Below, piece by piece: positions 1 to 8,354 of a stretch of DNA of 64,000 bases. Position numbers and translations under genes: made by a program. The notes beneath the pieces are model-generated. The model saw nothing but the letters and a program-made list of their open reading frames with translations, did not search any database and had not been told where the DNA came from. Source of the stretch: Paractinoplanes ferrugineus (GTDB lineage: Bacteria; Actinomycetota; Actinomycetes; Mycobacteriales; Micromonosporaceae); NCBI RefSeq assembly GCF_016862195.1, contig NZ_BOMM01000003.1, positions 186,001-250,000 on the forward strand. The letters run 5' to 3'. Every line of letters starts with the position of its first letter. The first letter of the stretch is position 1.

Positions 1-1
1 G

Positions 2-127
2 GACCCGAGCACCGATCGCTCGTCGAACGAGAACTTCTACGGACTGCGCCGGGCCGACGGCTCGGCCAAGCCGGCCTTCGCCGCCTTCCGCGCCGCGATC
101 AGCGGATTGCGCGCCGAGCGGCCATGA
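2..127 (+). CDS. C-terminal fragment of a probable glycoside hydrolase (5' end outside window)
   Basis: Only the last 41 codons are present, ending in TGA at 125-127. The fragment reads DPSTDRSSNENFYGL, then LRRADGSAKPAFAAF. The pattern NxNFYGLxxxDGSxKPAxxAF is typical of the last strand and helix of TIM-barrel cellulase/beta-glycosidase-like proteins (GH5/GH39 style); that is recognition from memory of the family, not an alignment. Its 3' end overlaps the convergent glycosyltransferase gene by 29 bp. Next to polysaccharide genes it would fit a secreted or wall-associated hydrolase that trims or degrades the polymer, but the catalytic part cannot be seen. Confidence 0.6.
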   Translation, partial: DPSTDRSSNENFYGLRRADGSAKPAFAAFRAAISGLRAERP

Positions 128-1256
128 CCCGATCGAAAACCTCGACGGTACGGTCGGCCTGGCGCTGCCAGGACAGCTCCGCCTCGACGTGCGAGCGGCC
201 GGCCCGGCCCAACCGGGTGGCCAACTCGTCCGAGTCGAGCACCTCGCCGAGCGCCCCGGCCAGTGCCGGGATGTCGCCGGGCGGCACCAGCAGCCCGTTG
301 CGGCCGTGGGTGACCAGGGCCGGGATGCCGCCGACGCGGGTCGAGACCACGGGCCGGCCGCAGGCCATCGCTTCGATCAGGACGGTCGGGAAACTGTCGT
401 AACGGGTGGGCAGCGCGAGCACCCGCCCCCGGGTGTACGCGGCGGCCAGCGCCAGACCCTCCAGCCGGCCGTGGAACGTGACGTGGCCCCGCAGGCCCAG
501 CCGGTCGGTCAGCTCCCGGTAGGTGCCGATCGCCGAGCCGGTGCCGAGCACGTCGAGGTGCACCTCGGGTCGCTTCACGCGGAGTTGGCCGACCGCCCGA
601 AGGAGGTCGGCGAGTCCCTTGTAGGCGGTGCTCGGCTCGAGGGACGCGGCGAAGACGATCCGCGGCCCGGCCGGCACCGGGCCGGGCCGGTAGAGGTCGA
701 GGTCCGCGCCGGGGGTGATGACGGTCGACCGGCCGGCGAACAGCCGGGGCTGATCGGCGGCGACGTAGTCGGAGGCGCACACGATCTCCCGGGCCCGCGC
801 CGCGGTGCGGGCCAGCAGCGTACGTTCGTAGGTCGCACAGACCGCGTCGGCGGGCCGGCTCCCCGGGCGCATCCGGCCGGTGTGGTAGGTGAGCACGAAC
901 GGGGTTTCGCCGCTGGCCCGGCCGGCCGCGTCGGCGTACACCGGGACCGGCGCGTGTCCGTTGACCAGGCCGACCCCTTCGTCCTGGATGATCCGGCGCA
1001 GCGCCCGAACCCAGCCGAGGCCGAGCGGGGTGTTGGACAACCGCAGCGGAGCGCCGAGCCGATAGACCGGGCCGTGCTCGCCGTCGAAGCGCCCGGCTCG
1101 CGCACCCGCGGTGGCCGTGGTGGCGACGACGACCCGGCGGTCGTGCCGGGTCCGCAACTGGTGTGCGAGGTTCCACACGTAGTTCTCCACCCCACCGGTC
1201 TTCGGCGGGTAGTACGGCGCGGCGAGCAGGATCGCCTGTCGACGGGTCGTGGTCAC
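99..1256 (-). CDS. Glycosyltransferase family 4 protein
   Basis: 385-aa retaining GT-B glycosyltransferase, probably transferring a sugar from a nucleotide donor onto a lipid-linked polysaccharide intermediate at the cytoplasmic membrane face. The N-terminal Rossmann half carries YYPPKTGGVENYV (about residues 15-27), the usual GT4 acceptor-side glycine motif. The C-terminal half has IVFAASLEPSTAYKGL and the donor-binding E-x7-E stretch SFPTVLIEAMACGRPVVS. The GTG start at 1256 overlaps the TGA of the upstream GT4 as GTGA, so translation is probably coupled. It is the last gene of the leftward operon and overlaps the hydrolase fragment at its 3' end. Sugar and linkage cannot be inferred. Confidence 0.9.
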   Translation of the reverse strand: MTTTRRQAILLAAPYYPPKTGGVENYVWNLAHQLRTRHDRRVVVATTATAGARAGRFDGEHGPVYRLGAPLRLSNTPLGLGWVRALRRIIQDEGVGLVNGHAPVPVYADAAGRASGETPFVLTYHTGRMRPGSRPADAVCATYERTLLARTAARAREIVCASDYVAADQPRLFAGRSTVITPGADLDLYRPGPVPAGPRIVFAASLEPSTAYKGLADLLRAVGQLRVKRPEVHLDVLGTGSAIGTYRELTDRLGLRGHVTFHGRLEGLALAAAYTRGRVLALPTRYDSFPTVLIEAMACGRPVVSTRVGGIPALVTHGRNGLLVPPGDIPALAGALGEVLDSDELATRLGRAGRSHVEAELSWQRQADRTVEVFDRVMAARRAIR

Positions 1257-2386
1257 GCGCCACCCACCAGGTCATAGGTGCGCAGCAGGCCGGTGGCGTG
1301 CTCGTCCCAGGCGAAATTGGTCATCGCGAACCGCCGCGACCAGGCGCCCGCCCGTTCCCGGCGGGCGGCGTCCCCGGCTATCGCCCGCAGCGCCGCGCGC
1401 AGCCGGCCGGCGTCGCGCGGCAGGAGAGTGACGTGCTCGCGGGCCAGGCCGTAGGGCGCGTAACCGGGATCGTCGGTGGTGACCACCGGCAGGCCGCTCG
1501 CCATCGCCTCCTGCACGGTCAGCGGGAAGCCCTCCGACTCCGACGGCAACGCGAAGACGTCGCAGGCGCGGTACACGTCGGCGAGCTCGGCCGGCGGCAG
1601 GGCACCGAGGTGGTGCACGCCGGGCCGGCCCGCGAACCGGCGCAGGTCGCTGCCGTCGCCCGCGAAGACCAGTTCGTAGGCCGGGTCGGCGGCGTTCAGC
1701 AGCAGGTCGTAACCCTTCTTCTCGACCAGGCGGCCGACGAACAGCACGAGCAGCTTCTCGGCCGGCAGTCCGAGGCGTTGCCGCAGGGCGACCCGGTCGG
1801 CGTCGGAGCGGATCGGCCGGAACAGCGTCGAGTCGACGCCGTTGGCGAACAACGCCACATCTTCCTGGCGTACGCCCTGGTCGCGGACGAACTCGCCGAC
1901 CTTGCCGTTGACCACCAGCACCCTGGCCGCCCGGCGCAGCAGTGGCCGGCCGGCGATCCGATAGACCACCCGCTGCCCGCCGCGGACCAGGACGGACGGG
2001 TGCGCGACCAGGCCGACGTGCTGGGTGAGCAGGTACGGCGTCCGGGTCAGCACGGCCGCGAGGCCGGCTGCCCACGAGGTCGGGTATAGGCAGTCGTGCA
2101 CGTGGATCACGTCGGCCCAGCGGGCCCAGCGCCGGGCGGTCGCGAGCAGGCCGGGACCGAGGACCGGGAACGGCACCCCGGTACGCCGCTCGATGCCGTT
2201 CCAGGCGGCCTGCCGGATCACGCGTACGCCGCCGTCGGTCGTGGACGTGGAGCGCGGGCCGCTGGTCAGCACCGTGACGTCGGCGCCCTGCCGGGCCAGA
2301 TGGGTGGCCTGCTGGTGGACGACGTTCTCGATGCCGCCGACGTGCGGTGGGTAGTAGTGGCTGACGAGCAGCACCCGAATTGTCAT
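1253..2386 (-). CDS. Glycosyltransferase family 4 protein
   Basis: 377-aa GT4 enzyme. The N-terminal domain opens with MTIRVLLVSHYYPPHVGGIE and continues with HDCLYPTSWAAGL; the C-terminal domain has LFVGRLVEKKGYDLLL (nucleotide-sugar binding strand) and the E-x7-E motif in SEGFPLTVQEAMASGLPVVT. The open frame runs much further upstream, but the ATG at 2386 is preferred: it puts GT4 homology at residue 1 and overlaps the stop of the membrane protein as ATGA. It ends in a GTGA overlap with the next GT4. It presumably adds one sugar of the repeat unit; specificity is unknown. Confidence 0.9.
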   Translation of the reverse strand: MTIRVLLVSHYYPPHVGGIENVVHQQATHLARQGADVTVLTSGPRSTSTTDGGVRVIRQAAWNGIERRTGVPFPVLGPGLLATARRWARWADVIHVHDCLYPTSWAAGLAAVLTRTPYLLTQHVGLVAHPSVLVRGGQRVVYRIAGRPLLRRAARVLVVNGKVGEFVRDQGVRQEDVALFANGVDSTLFRPIRSDADRVALRQRLGLPAEKLLVLFVGRLVEKKGYDLLLNAADPAYELVFAGDGSDLRRFAGRPGVHHLGALPPAELADVYRACDVFALPSESEGFPLTVQEAMASGLPVVTTDDPGYAPYGLAREHVTLLPRDAGRLRAALRAIAGDAARRERAGAWSRRFAMTNFAWDEHATGLLRTYDLVGGA

Positions 2387-4740
2387 CTGTAGATCGCCGC
2401 TCCATCGCTGCTGTAGATCTTGTTCTTGGTCGCGTCGAGCACGCCGAACGGATAGCGGTAGGTCATGGCGTCGCCGCGGTAGAACGCGGTTGCCTCTCCT
2501 TTGTGGACCGTGGCGTAGCTCAGCAACACGTAGCTGTCGGTGCGCACCAGCGTGGGGAAGGTGTCCCGGACATCGGTCGCCGACGTGCGCTCGCCGAGCC
2601 ACCGGGCGGCGCTGCGGTCCTCGGGATGGACGTAGTAGATGTCGTAGTACTGCCCGCTGTTGGCGAGCTGCAGTTGCGCCGGATAACCACCCAGCAGCGT
2701 CGGCACCACCCCGGTCAGGTCCAGGAACAGCGCCATCACCAGGCCGAACGCGAGGCGCACCGACAGCCGGGTGGTGGTCCAGCGAAAGCTCCAGACCGAG
2801 GCGGCCGCGACGAACGGGGCGAAGAAGATCAGCCCTTGCTGGAAGGCCCGCAGCACGCCGTAGTCGACGGACAGCTGCGGCAGCACGGTGAGCACGCCCA
2901 GCAGGACCAGCGCGCCGGTGGTGAGCCGGATCTGGTCGGGGGGCGCCCGGAACGTGCGGCGCCTGGCGAACGTGGCCGCGACCAGGCCGACCAGCAACAG
3001 CAGCTGGAGCACTCCGGCCGCGGCCTGCCGGACGAGGCCGTTGAACCCCGGCACGTTCACGCCGATCCGGTCGAGCAACGCGCCGAAGCCGGTGAGCGGC
3101 ATGGCCGACTCCGGGACCACGCTCATCGGGTGGCCGGCGAGGACCGGCAGCGGCAGCAGGGCCCCGCTCGCCCGCTCGGCGCCGGTCTGCTGCTCGGTGA
3201 ACGCGACATAGTCGCGCAACCGCTGCTCCGCGCTTACCGCCGCGCCGCCGAACAGGCTGTAGCGGGTGTCCGAGGAACCGGTCGCACTGGACTTGCCGAG
3301 CAGGTTGCCGACCGTCGCGGCGACGGTGACCCGCACCTGGCCGCCGGTGTCGGTGGCGGGCCCGGTCCAGGCCACCGCCCCCACCGCCACCAGCGCGATC
3401 ATCCACCAGGTGACGAAGCCCGTGGTGCCGGTCGGCGGCCGGGAGCGGACCCGCCGCACCAGCCGGCCGCCGTAATCGATGCCCAGGGCGATCCCGAAGG
3501 TGACCAGCACCAGGTAGGTCGTGGAGTAGTGGGACAGCACGATGCCGAGCAACAGCACCAGGACCAGCGGACGGCGGGCGCGCAACGGCCGGGCGGCGTC
3601 GGTGATCACCACCATCACGCAGCCGAGCAGCAGGAACGCGATCTCCTGGCGGGCCATGAAGGTCATGTCGGTGAAGAACGTCGGGAAGGCCATGAAGTAC
3701 ATCGCCGACAGCAGCGCGATGGCCTGCGACGCGACGTTGCGCACCGAGCGGTAGACCAGCACCGGGGTCAACGCGAACAACAGCGGGAAGACGGCCTTGA
3801 AGACGTACTCGCCGGGGATGCCGGTGAGCCGGGACAGCAGCACCGGCAACAGGTTGATGCTCAGACAGGCGTTGTACGGCTCCCGGAACGCGCTGATGTC
3901 CCAGCGGTCCAGGTTGTCGGTGAGCCGGAAGACCTCGTACTCGAGCTGGATGTCGTGTCCGGTGATGAACCATCCGCGTAGCGAGTTCAGCAGCAGCACG
4001 GCCGCCGCGGCCAGGACCAGTCCGAGTCCGGTGACCGTGGAAGAGTGCCTTTCCCGGCGCCGGAACAACACGATCAGCAGGGCCGCGACCGCGAGCAGCG
4101 CGACCACGCTGACGGCCCCGCTGAGGCCGTTGTTGAGCCGGGTCGCGCCGGCCACCGCGAGGATGATCGCGGCGGCTCCGAGCAGCAGAACCGGGCCGGC
4201 GCCGGCCGGGACCGCGAGTCGCGACCACGTCCACCGGCCGGTGATCGGGGCGGCGGTGGCCAGCCCGGTGACGACGAGCAGCATCCCGGCGCCGAGCGGC
4301 AGCCGGGTCAGCGGATGCGGCGCACCGATCGCCGGCAGCGCGGTGTTGACCAGCAGAGCCAGCAGGATCGCGGTCAGCACGGTCAGGCCGATCGAGACCA
4401 GCACCCGGCCGTCCCGGGTGCTGACCCCGCGCGCGCTTATCGAGTACCACAACGTCGCGGGGGCGCCGAGCACGAGCCAGAGACCCGCGACCAGCACCAC
4501 CAAGGCCGGGGTCCACGGCAGCGACACCAGCAGCGCGGCGAACGCGGTGCCGCCGAGCAGGGCCGGCCGGTCGGTGAGCCGGCTCAGCACGACCCGCCAG
4601 CCCGGCCGCGAACCCCGGTGCACATGACCCGAGCAGGCGGAATGACATTGCGGTGGGCGGGCCGGGCTGGGCTGGGCCGAGCTGGGGTGGGGCGGGGCCG
4701 GGATGTTCGGCCCCCGGTCGACGGTGGCCAACGGACTCAC
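2383..4740 (-). CDS. Large polytopic membrane protein, GT-C/DUF2206-like (candidate polymerase or lipid-linked sugar transferase)
   Basis: About 785 aa with well over a dozen hydrophobic segments. The first extracytoplasmic loop has GHDIQLEYEVFRL followed by REPYNACLSINLLP, resembling the acidic catalytic loop of GT-C enzymes; later come MAFPTFFTDMTFMARQEIA and LSHYSTTYLVLV, which I associate with the DUF2206 family of predicted membrane proteins. A hydrophilic tail of about 120 residues follows the last membrane segment. Embedded among GT4 genes, it is the best local candidate for polymerase or for a polyprenyl-phosphate-sugar-dependent transferase; this is inference. The start is uncertain. 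GTG 4740 gives a GTGA overlap with the upstream gene but an odd Pro-rich N-terminus over a G-rich tract; GTG 4590 begins just before the first membrane helix. Confidence 0.75.
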   Translation of the reverse strand: MSPLATVDRGPNIPAPPHPSSAQPSPARPPQCHSACSGHVHRGSRPGWRVVLSRLTDRPALLGGTAFAALLVSLPWTPALVVLVAGLWLVLGAPATLWYSISARGVSTRDGRVLVSIGLTVLTAILLALLVNTALPAIGAPHPLTRLPLGAGMLLVVTGLATAAPITGRWTWSRLAVPAGAGPVLLLGAAAIILAVAGATRLNNGLSGAVSVVALLAVAALLIVLFRRRERHSSTVTGLGLVLAAAAVLLLNSLRGWFITGHDIQLEYEVFRLTDNLDRWDISAFREPYNACLSINLLPVLLSRLTGIPGEYVFKAVFPLLFALTPVLVYRSVRNVASQAIALLSAMYFMAFPTFFTDMTFMARQEIAFLLLGCVMVVITDAARPLRARRPLVLVLLLGIVLSHYSTTYLVLVTFGIALGIDYGGRLVRRVRSRPPTGTTGFVTWWMIALVAVGAVAWTGPATDTGGQVRVTVAATVGNLLGKSSATGSSDTRYSLFGGAAVSAEQRLRDYVAFTEQQTGAERASGALLPLPVLAGHPMSVVPESAMPLTGFGALLDRIGVNVPGFNGLVRQAAAGVLQLLLLVGLVAATFARRRTFRAPPDQIRLTTGALVLLGVLTVLPQLSVDYGVLRAFQQGLIFFAPFVAAASVWSFRWTTTRLSVRLAFGLVMALFLDLTGVVPTLLGGYPAQLQLANSGQYYDIYYVHPEDRSAARWLGERTSATDVRDTFPTLVRTDSYVLLSYATVHKGEATAFYRGDAMTYRYPFGVLDATKNKIYSSDGAAIYR
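4654..4702 (+). repeat. G-rich tract with quadruplex potential
   Basis: Repeated GGG/GGGG runs separated by 1-6 bases on the plus strand (for example GGGCTGGGCTGGG, later GGGGTGGGGCGGGGCCGGG). They lie opposite the doubtful Pro-rich N-terminal codons of the membrane protein at 2383-4740. The runs satisfy the simple G3-N1-7 quadruplex rule. The G-rich strand is the template for leftward transcription. Confidence 0.5.
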
Positions 4741-5837
4741 GACAGCACTTCGGCGTATACATCTTCGACCCGCCGGACGACCGTGGCCCAGTCGTGTTGG
4801 CGGGCTGCGGTCACACTGCGGTCGCCGTGCGCCTGGGCCAGCAGCGGATCGCCGGCGATCGCGTCCAGCGCCTCGGCCAGCGAAGCCGGATCGGGCCGGA
4901 CCATCAGCGCGACGTCGCCCAGCAGGTCGGTGTTTCCGGGAACGGCGGTGGCCACGATCGGCAGCGCGGCCGCCATCGCCTCCAGTGCCACCAGTGGCAT
5001 GCCCTCCTTGTCGGACGGCAGGACGAACGCGTCGGCGTCAGCGTAGGAACGGGCCAGATCGGCACCGAGCCGGGCCCCGACGAAGGTGACGTTCGTCAGG
5101 TGGAGCCGGGCGGCGAGCTCGCGCAGTTCGGCTCGCAACTCGCCGTCGCCGACCACCGTGAGGTGGATCGGACGGCGCACCAGGCTCATCGCCTGCAGCA
5201 GCCGGGACACATTCTTCTGTGGACTGAGCCGGCCGACGAACAGCAGCTCGAGCGGCCCGTCCGACAGCCGCCGCAGCGGCCGGGCGGCCATGAAGTAGGC
5301 GGCCCCGACCCCGTTCGGAACCACGAAGATCCGCTCCTCGCGGACCCGGTAGGTCTCGTGCAACCACGCGGCCTGGCTCCGGGTGAGCACGATGACCCCG
5401 GCGGCGGCCCGCAGGACCCGAGCGAAGACATGCTTCTTGTACGCGGGTAGCAGCCACCCGAGTCGACCGCTGCCGTCCACGTCCAGATGGAAATGCACCA
5501 GGAACCGTTGCCGGCGGATCAGGGCGACGAGCGCGACCAGTTCGGGCAGGACCGCGTGCGCGGTGTGCAGGTGCAGCACCGCCGATCGGGGGGCCCGCAA
5601 CAGCGAGCCGAACAGGCCCGGGGCCAGCGGCGTGTGCGCGAACTCGATCGAGCGGTGCCGGCGGACCTGCACCGCGCCGACCCGCGACCGGCGGGGCGCG
5701 TCGCCGGATCCGATGGTCGTGGTGAGCACCCGCACGTCGTGCCGGTCACCGAGCCCGGTGGCCAGATTCTCGACGACCCGTTCCAGTCCGCCCAGATGCG
5801 GCGGGTAGTACGGGGTGATCTGCATGATCGTCTTCAT
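4737..5837 (-). CDS. Glycosyltransferase family 4 protein
   Basis: 366-aa GT4 enzyme starting MKTIMQITPYYPPHLGGLER, the N-terminal glycine-motif strand of this family. The acceptor domain contains LHLHTAHAVLPELVAL. The donor domain begins near LLFVGRLSPQKNVSRLLQAM, and the E-x7-E donor motif lies in DKEGMPLVALEAMAAALPIV. The reading frame is open further upstream into the deacetylase gene, but ATG 5837 matches the family start and lies 4 nt past the deacetylase stop. The gene ends in a GTGA overlap with the polytopic membrane protein. Role: one sugar addition step in assembly of the exopolysaccharide repeat unit; sugar unknown. Confidence 0.9.
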   Translation of the reverse strand: MKTIMQITPYYPPHLGGLERVVENLATGLGDRHDVRVLTTTIGSGDAPRRSRVGAVQVRRHRSIEFAHTPLAPGLFGSLLRAPRSAVLHLHTAHAVLPELVALVALIRRQRFLVHFHLDVDGSGRLGWLLPAYKKHVFARVLRAAAGVIVLTRSQAAWLHETYRVREERIFVVPNGVGAAYFMAARPLRRLSDGPLELLFVGRLSPQKNVSRLLQAMSLVRRPIHLTVVGDGELRAELRELAARLHLTNVTFVGARLGADLARSYADADAFVLPSDKEGMPLVALEAMAAALPIVATAVPGNTDLLGDVALMVRPDPASLAEALDAIAGDPLLAQAHGDRSVTAARQHDWATVVRRVEDVYAEVLS

Positions 5838-5841
5838 CGGC

Positions 5842-6570
5842 TCAGACACCCAGCGCGAGCAGGTCGCGGTTCGCCACATAGGTGACGTCCGGCCGGCCGG
5901 AGACGTGCTCGAGCACCCGCTCCAGCCGCTGCCAGTCGCCACGGGCGTCGACCTCCCAGCTGTGGCCCCAGAGGTGGAAGACGCCGCCCTCGGTCCGGCA
6001 CGTCTCGAACCACTTGATCGCCAGCTCGTCCCAGGACAGGAACAGCTTGGCCGCGGTCCACGGCCGGCCCCGGGCCATCCGCAACGCGAGCGGCCCGTCG
6101 ACCCGATGCGCGTACGCGTTGACCGTGGTGTCCATCTCCAGCGGCGAGCCGGGTTGCAGGGTGCTGCGCCGAACCGTACGGGCCAGCGTGAAGCCGAGCT
6201 CGCCGGTGATCCGTACGTGCGCCTGGGTGTAGTCGCCGCACGGATAGCAGAAACTGGTCAGCGGCTCCCCGATGATGTCCTCCAGGTGTTCCTTGCCGGC
6301 CTGGATGTCGGCCCGGGCAGCGGCGTCGGACAGGGTGGGCAGCCGCCGGTGCGTCATGGTGTGCCCGCCGATCTCGAACCGGTCCGCGAGATCCCGGACC
6401 CCGGCCGGGGACAGCAGGTCGGCCGGGCGCCATTCGACGTTGCGCGGGGCGAGGTAGAAGGTGGCGGGGATCGCGTACTTCGCCAGCAGGGCGGCGAGCC
6501 GGTCATCAAGGCGATGCCCGTCGTCCCAGCTGGTCGTGACGACAACCTGGCGGGGCGGCGCCTCGGTCAC
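5842..6570 (-). CDS. Polysaccharide deacetylase (NodB homology domain, CE4)
   Basis: 242-aa protein that is almost entirely one NodB domain. CE4 motif 1 is TTSWDDGH (Asp-Asp pair near residues 15-16), motif 2 is GHTMTH (the His-x3-His metal ligands), and FCYPCGDYT matches the conserved aromatic/Pro/Gly motif 3. A HxWGHSW stretch near the C-terminus supplies the late histidine. Family chemistry is metal-dependent removal of N- or O-acetyl groups from amino sugars. There is no signal peptide or TM segment, so it may act on a cytoplasmic lipid-linked intermediate, as Agrobacterium/Streptomyces-like NodB proteins in EPS clusters do. GTG 6570 gives a GTGA overlap with the upstream gene. Confidence 0.88.
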   Translation of the reverse strand: MTEAPPRQVVVTTSWDDGHRLDDRLAALLAKYAIPATFYLAPRNVEWRPADLLSPAGVRDLADRFEIGGHTMTHRRLPTLSDAAARADIQAGKEHLEDIIGEPLTSFCYPCGDYTQAHVRITGELGFTLARTVRRSTLQPGSPLEMDTTVNAYAHRVDGPLALRMARGRPWTAAKLFLSWDELAIKWFETCRTEGGVFHLWGHSWEVDARGDWQRLERVLEHVSGRPDVTYVANRDLLALGV

Positions 6571-7055
6571 GGTGTGTTCTCCTTGCGGTCGATTCGGTAG
6601 TGCAAGGTCTGCGGTTGCCCGATCAGGGCAACCCGCACCAGGTACGAGCCGTTCGGCGCCGAACCGGGGATCGGCAACCGCTGTGTCACCGCGGCGGGCA
6701 CCTCCGGCCGCACCCGCAGCGCGGCGGTGGAGGTGTTCAGCACGGCCCCGCTCGGGCCGGCGAGGGTGAACCGGACTTGGCGGTCGCGGTCCGCCGCACC
6801 GTGCTCGAGCAGGGTCACGGCGACGACGACGGCCGACCCGGCGCCGTCCGGCCGGATGGCGGGTACGCCGGTGAAGTACAGCTCGGCGTACTCGGCCGGC
6901 AGCCGGGTGAAGGAGCGGCGCAGTTCCAGCCGCCCGGCCGGGGTCCACGCCGCCACCACCGCGACCACCAGGGCCGGCAGAATCAGAAGTCGCGCTGATC
7001 GCCGGCCTCCGCTCCGCCCGGCACCGGGTCCTGGCCGGCTCAGTCGGCCGGTCAT
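6567..7055 (-). CDS. Small single-pass membrane protein with extracytoplasmic beta-rich domain
   Basis: 162 aa, family not recognised. A basic N-terminus is followed by one hydrophobic segment (ARLLILPALVVAVVAAW, about residues 21-37). The remainder looks extracytoplasmic and beta-rich: alternating hydrophobic stretches such as SAVVVAVTLLEHG and SYLVRVALIGQPQTLHYRI, ending with charged RKENTP. ATG 7055 overlaps the GT2 stop as ATGA, and its own stop overlaps the deacetylase GTG. Its invariant coupling within the operon suggests an accessory part of the polymer assembly or export machine, perhaps a periplasmic scaffold. No catalytic motif is visible. Confidence 0.75.
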   Translation of the reverse strand: MTGRLSRPGPGAGRSGGRRSARLLILPALVVAVVAAWTPAGRLELRRSFTRLPAEYAELYFTGVPAIRPDGAGSAVVVAVTLLEHGAADRDRQVRFTLAGPSGAVLNTSTAALRVRPEVPAAVTQRLPIPGSAPNGSYLVRVALIGQPQTLHYRIDRKENTP

Positions 7056-7825
7056 GCCCTGGTCAACTCCTCCGCGGGCGAGGCGGCGACGACGTCCGGA
7101 CTGCAATGGCGGCCGACCGACGGGACGACGGGCATCTGCGGCGTACGGCGGAACCGGTGCTCGAAGAGCTGCAGGACGTTGGCGACGCCGTCCGGCAGTG
7201 CGTTCAGCTTCACCTCGCCGGCCCGTACCCGGTAGTCGATGGGAACCTCGAGGCAGCGGTAACCGGCCATGGTCGCGGAGTTCTTGATCTCCTGCGAGAA
7301 CGCCATGCCCGTCGAACGGACGTCGAGGCCACGCCAGACGTAGTCGCGGAAGACCCACATCCCGGACTGGGAATCGCGTACCGAGTTGTGGAACAGCGAG
7401 CGGCTCAGCCGGCTGAGCGCCCGGTTGGCGACCGCGTGCGAGGGCTTCATCGCCGCCCGGTTGCGGGGTAGCAGCCGATTCGTCGTCATGAACTCGATGT
7501 TGTTCATGGTGAACGTCCGCAGCAGCTGCGGCAGCGCGTCGAACGGGTAGGTGAGGTCGGCGTCCCCGGTGGCGATCACGTCCCCGGACGCGGCCGCCAG
7601 GCCGGCCCGGTAGGCGTTGCCGTAACCGCGCTTCGGCTGCAGCACGACCCGTGCGCCGAGGCTGCGGGCGACGTCGCCGGTGCCGTCCGTCGAGGCATTG
7701 TCGACCACCACCACCTCCGACTCCCAGCCCGCGGACCTCAGCTCCGCCACCGGGATCGCCTTCATCAGCGGTGGCAGGTTCAACGCCTCGTCGAGCGCCG
7801 GGATAACGATGGACAGCGTTTGCAA
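7052..7825 (-). CDS. Glycosyltransferase family 2 protein, dolichyl/polyprenyl-phosphate mannosyltransferase-like
   Basis: GT-A enzyme, 257 aa from TTG 7825 or 272 aa from ATG 7870. I prefer TTG because GGGGAG lies five bases upstream and the protein then starts MQTLSIVIPALDEALNL, the usual GT2 beginning. Motifs include VVVVDNASTDGTGDVA, GYGNAYRAGLAAASGDV and the metal/nucleotide DxD-type GDADLTYP. A later RDSQSGMWVFRDYV is typical of DPM1-like GT2 proteins. There is no C-terminal membrane domain, so it probably charges a polyprenyl phosphate or starts the repeat unit. First gene of the leftward operon; promoter expected in 7871-8100. Confidence 0.88.
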   Translation of the reverse strand: MQTLSIVIPALDEALNLPPLMKAIPVAELRSAGWESEVVVVDNASTDGTGDVARSLGARVVLQPKRGYGNAYRAGLAAASGDVIATGDADLTYPFDALPQLLRTFTMNNIEFMTTNRLLPRNRAAMKPSHAVANRALSRLSRSLFHNSVRDSQSGMWVFRDYVWRGLDVRSTGMAFSQEIKNSATMAGYRCLEVPIDYRVRAGEVKLNALPDGVANVLQLFEHRFRRTPQMPVVPSVGRHCSPDVVAASPAEELTRA

Positions 7826-7870
7826 TGCGTCTCCCCAATTGATGGACTCATCCGAAGAATGGGCGGGCAT

Positions 7871-8264
7871 CCCATTGGATTGCGAGGGCCCGCCATTCCT
7901 GATGATCTCGCCGGAACGGCCGGTTCAACCTCGGCCCGGTCCCAGCCCACGGCCGAGAATAGGGGCTCGGCGAATCGATTAGCATCCTCCCGGAGGGGGA
8001 CGACGAATCGACAGGGCGGATGGCCGAACGGTCGATTCCTGGTTCTTCGCAACCGAACCATTCGTGAACCGTTCTCGGTGAACACCCGATGACCTCACCC
8101 GACGGAGGCGCTTATCGGTGCTGCCGGAGAATGCATTCAAGGCGGACCGGATCGGACCGAAGTACGCCGTATCCGCTCCGCCGTTGGGTCGTTATCCCTG
8201 CTCGACACAGTGGACACGGGGCGCCACCCGCGCGGGTTAAGCCGGACCGGTGCATCTATGGGAT
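7871..8264. promoter_or_regulatory. Control region of the divergent polysaccharide operons
   Basis: No convincing gene lies here; the DNA is less GC-rich than its surroundings. Repeated elements: CGAATCGA at 7971-7978 and 8004-8011; an 8-bp inverted pair GAATCGAC (8005-8012) / GTCGATTC (8031-8038); and two GTGAAC copies with a 14-bp period (8064-8069 and 8078-8083), a spacing often used by winged-helix activators. They are placed to serve the leftward operon or both. Binding proteins are unknown. Confidence 0.4.
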
Positions 8265-8293
8265 TTGCGCGTACACAATCGCGGACGTATTAC
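8265..8293 (+). promoter_or_regulatory. Candidate sigma-70 type promoter for the PP-loop/flippase/pyruvyl transferase operon
   Basis: TTGCGC (8265-8270), 17 bp, TATTAC (8288-8293). Transcription would begin near 8300, about 55 nt before the ATG at 8355. The left arm of a 10-bp inverted repeat (8269-8278) overlaps the -35 edge and spacer, so a bound regulator could control it. The match to consensus is only partial. Confidence 0.35.
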
Positions 8294-8334
8294 TGATCAC
8301 AAATCTGATGGGGATCGGACAAAGTTGTGTACGC
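8269..8334. repeat. 10-bp perfect inverted repeat flanking the promoter
   Basis: GCGTACACAA at 8269-8278 and its exact reverse complement TTGTGTACGC at 8325-8334, centres 56 bp apart (about 5.3 helical turns). Both lie between the putative -35 element and the start codon of the rightward operon. A two-site operator with looping, or a long-armed RNA hairpin in the 5' leader, are the alternatives. Confidence 0.55.
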
Positions 8335-8354
8335 ATTCCGGACGGAACTCAGCC

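Noticed and set aside
1253..4762. One 1169-aa protein fusing a membrane part to the second GT4
   Set aside because: The upstream part is an out-of-frame reading of the membrane protein gene; GT4 homology begins exactly at ATG 2386 with an ATGA overlap.
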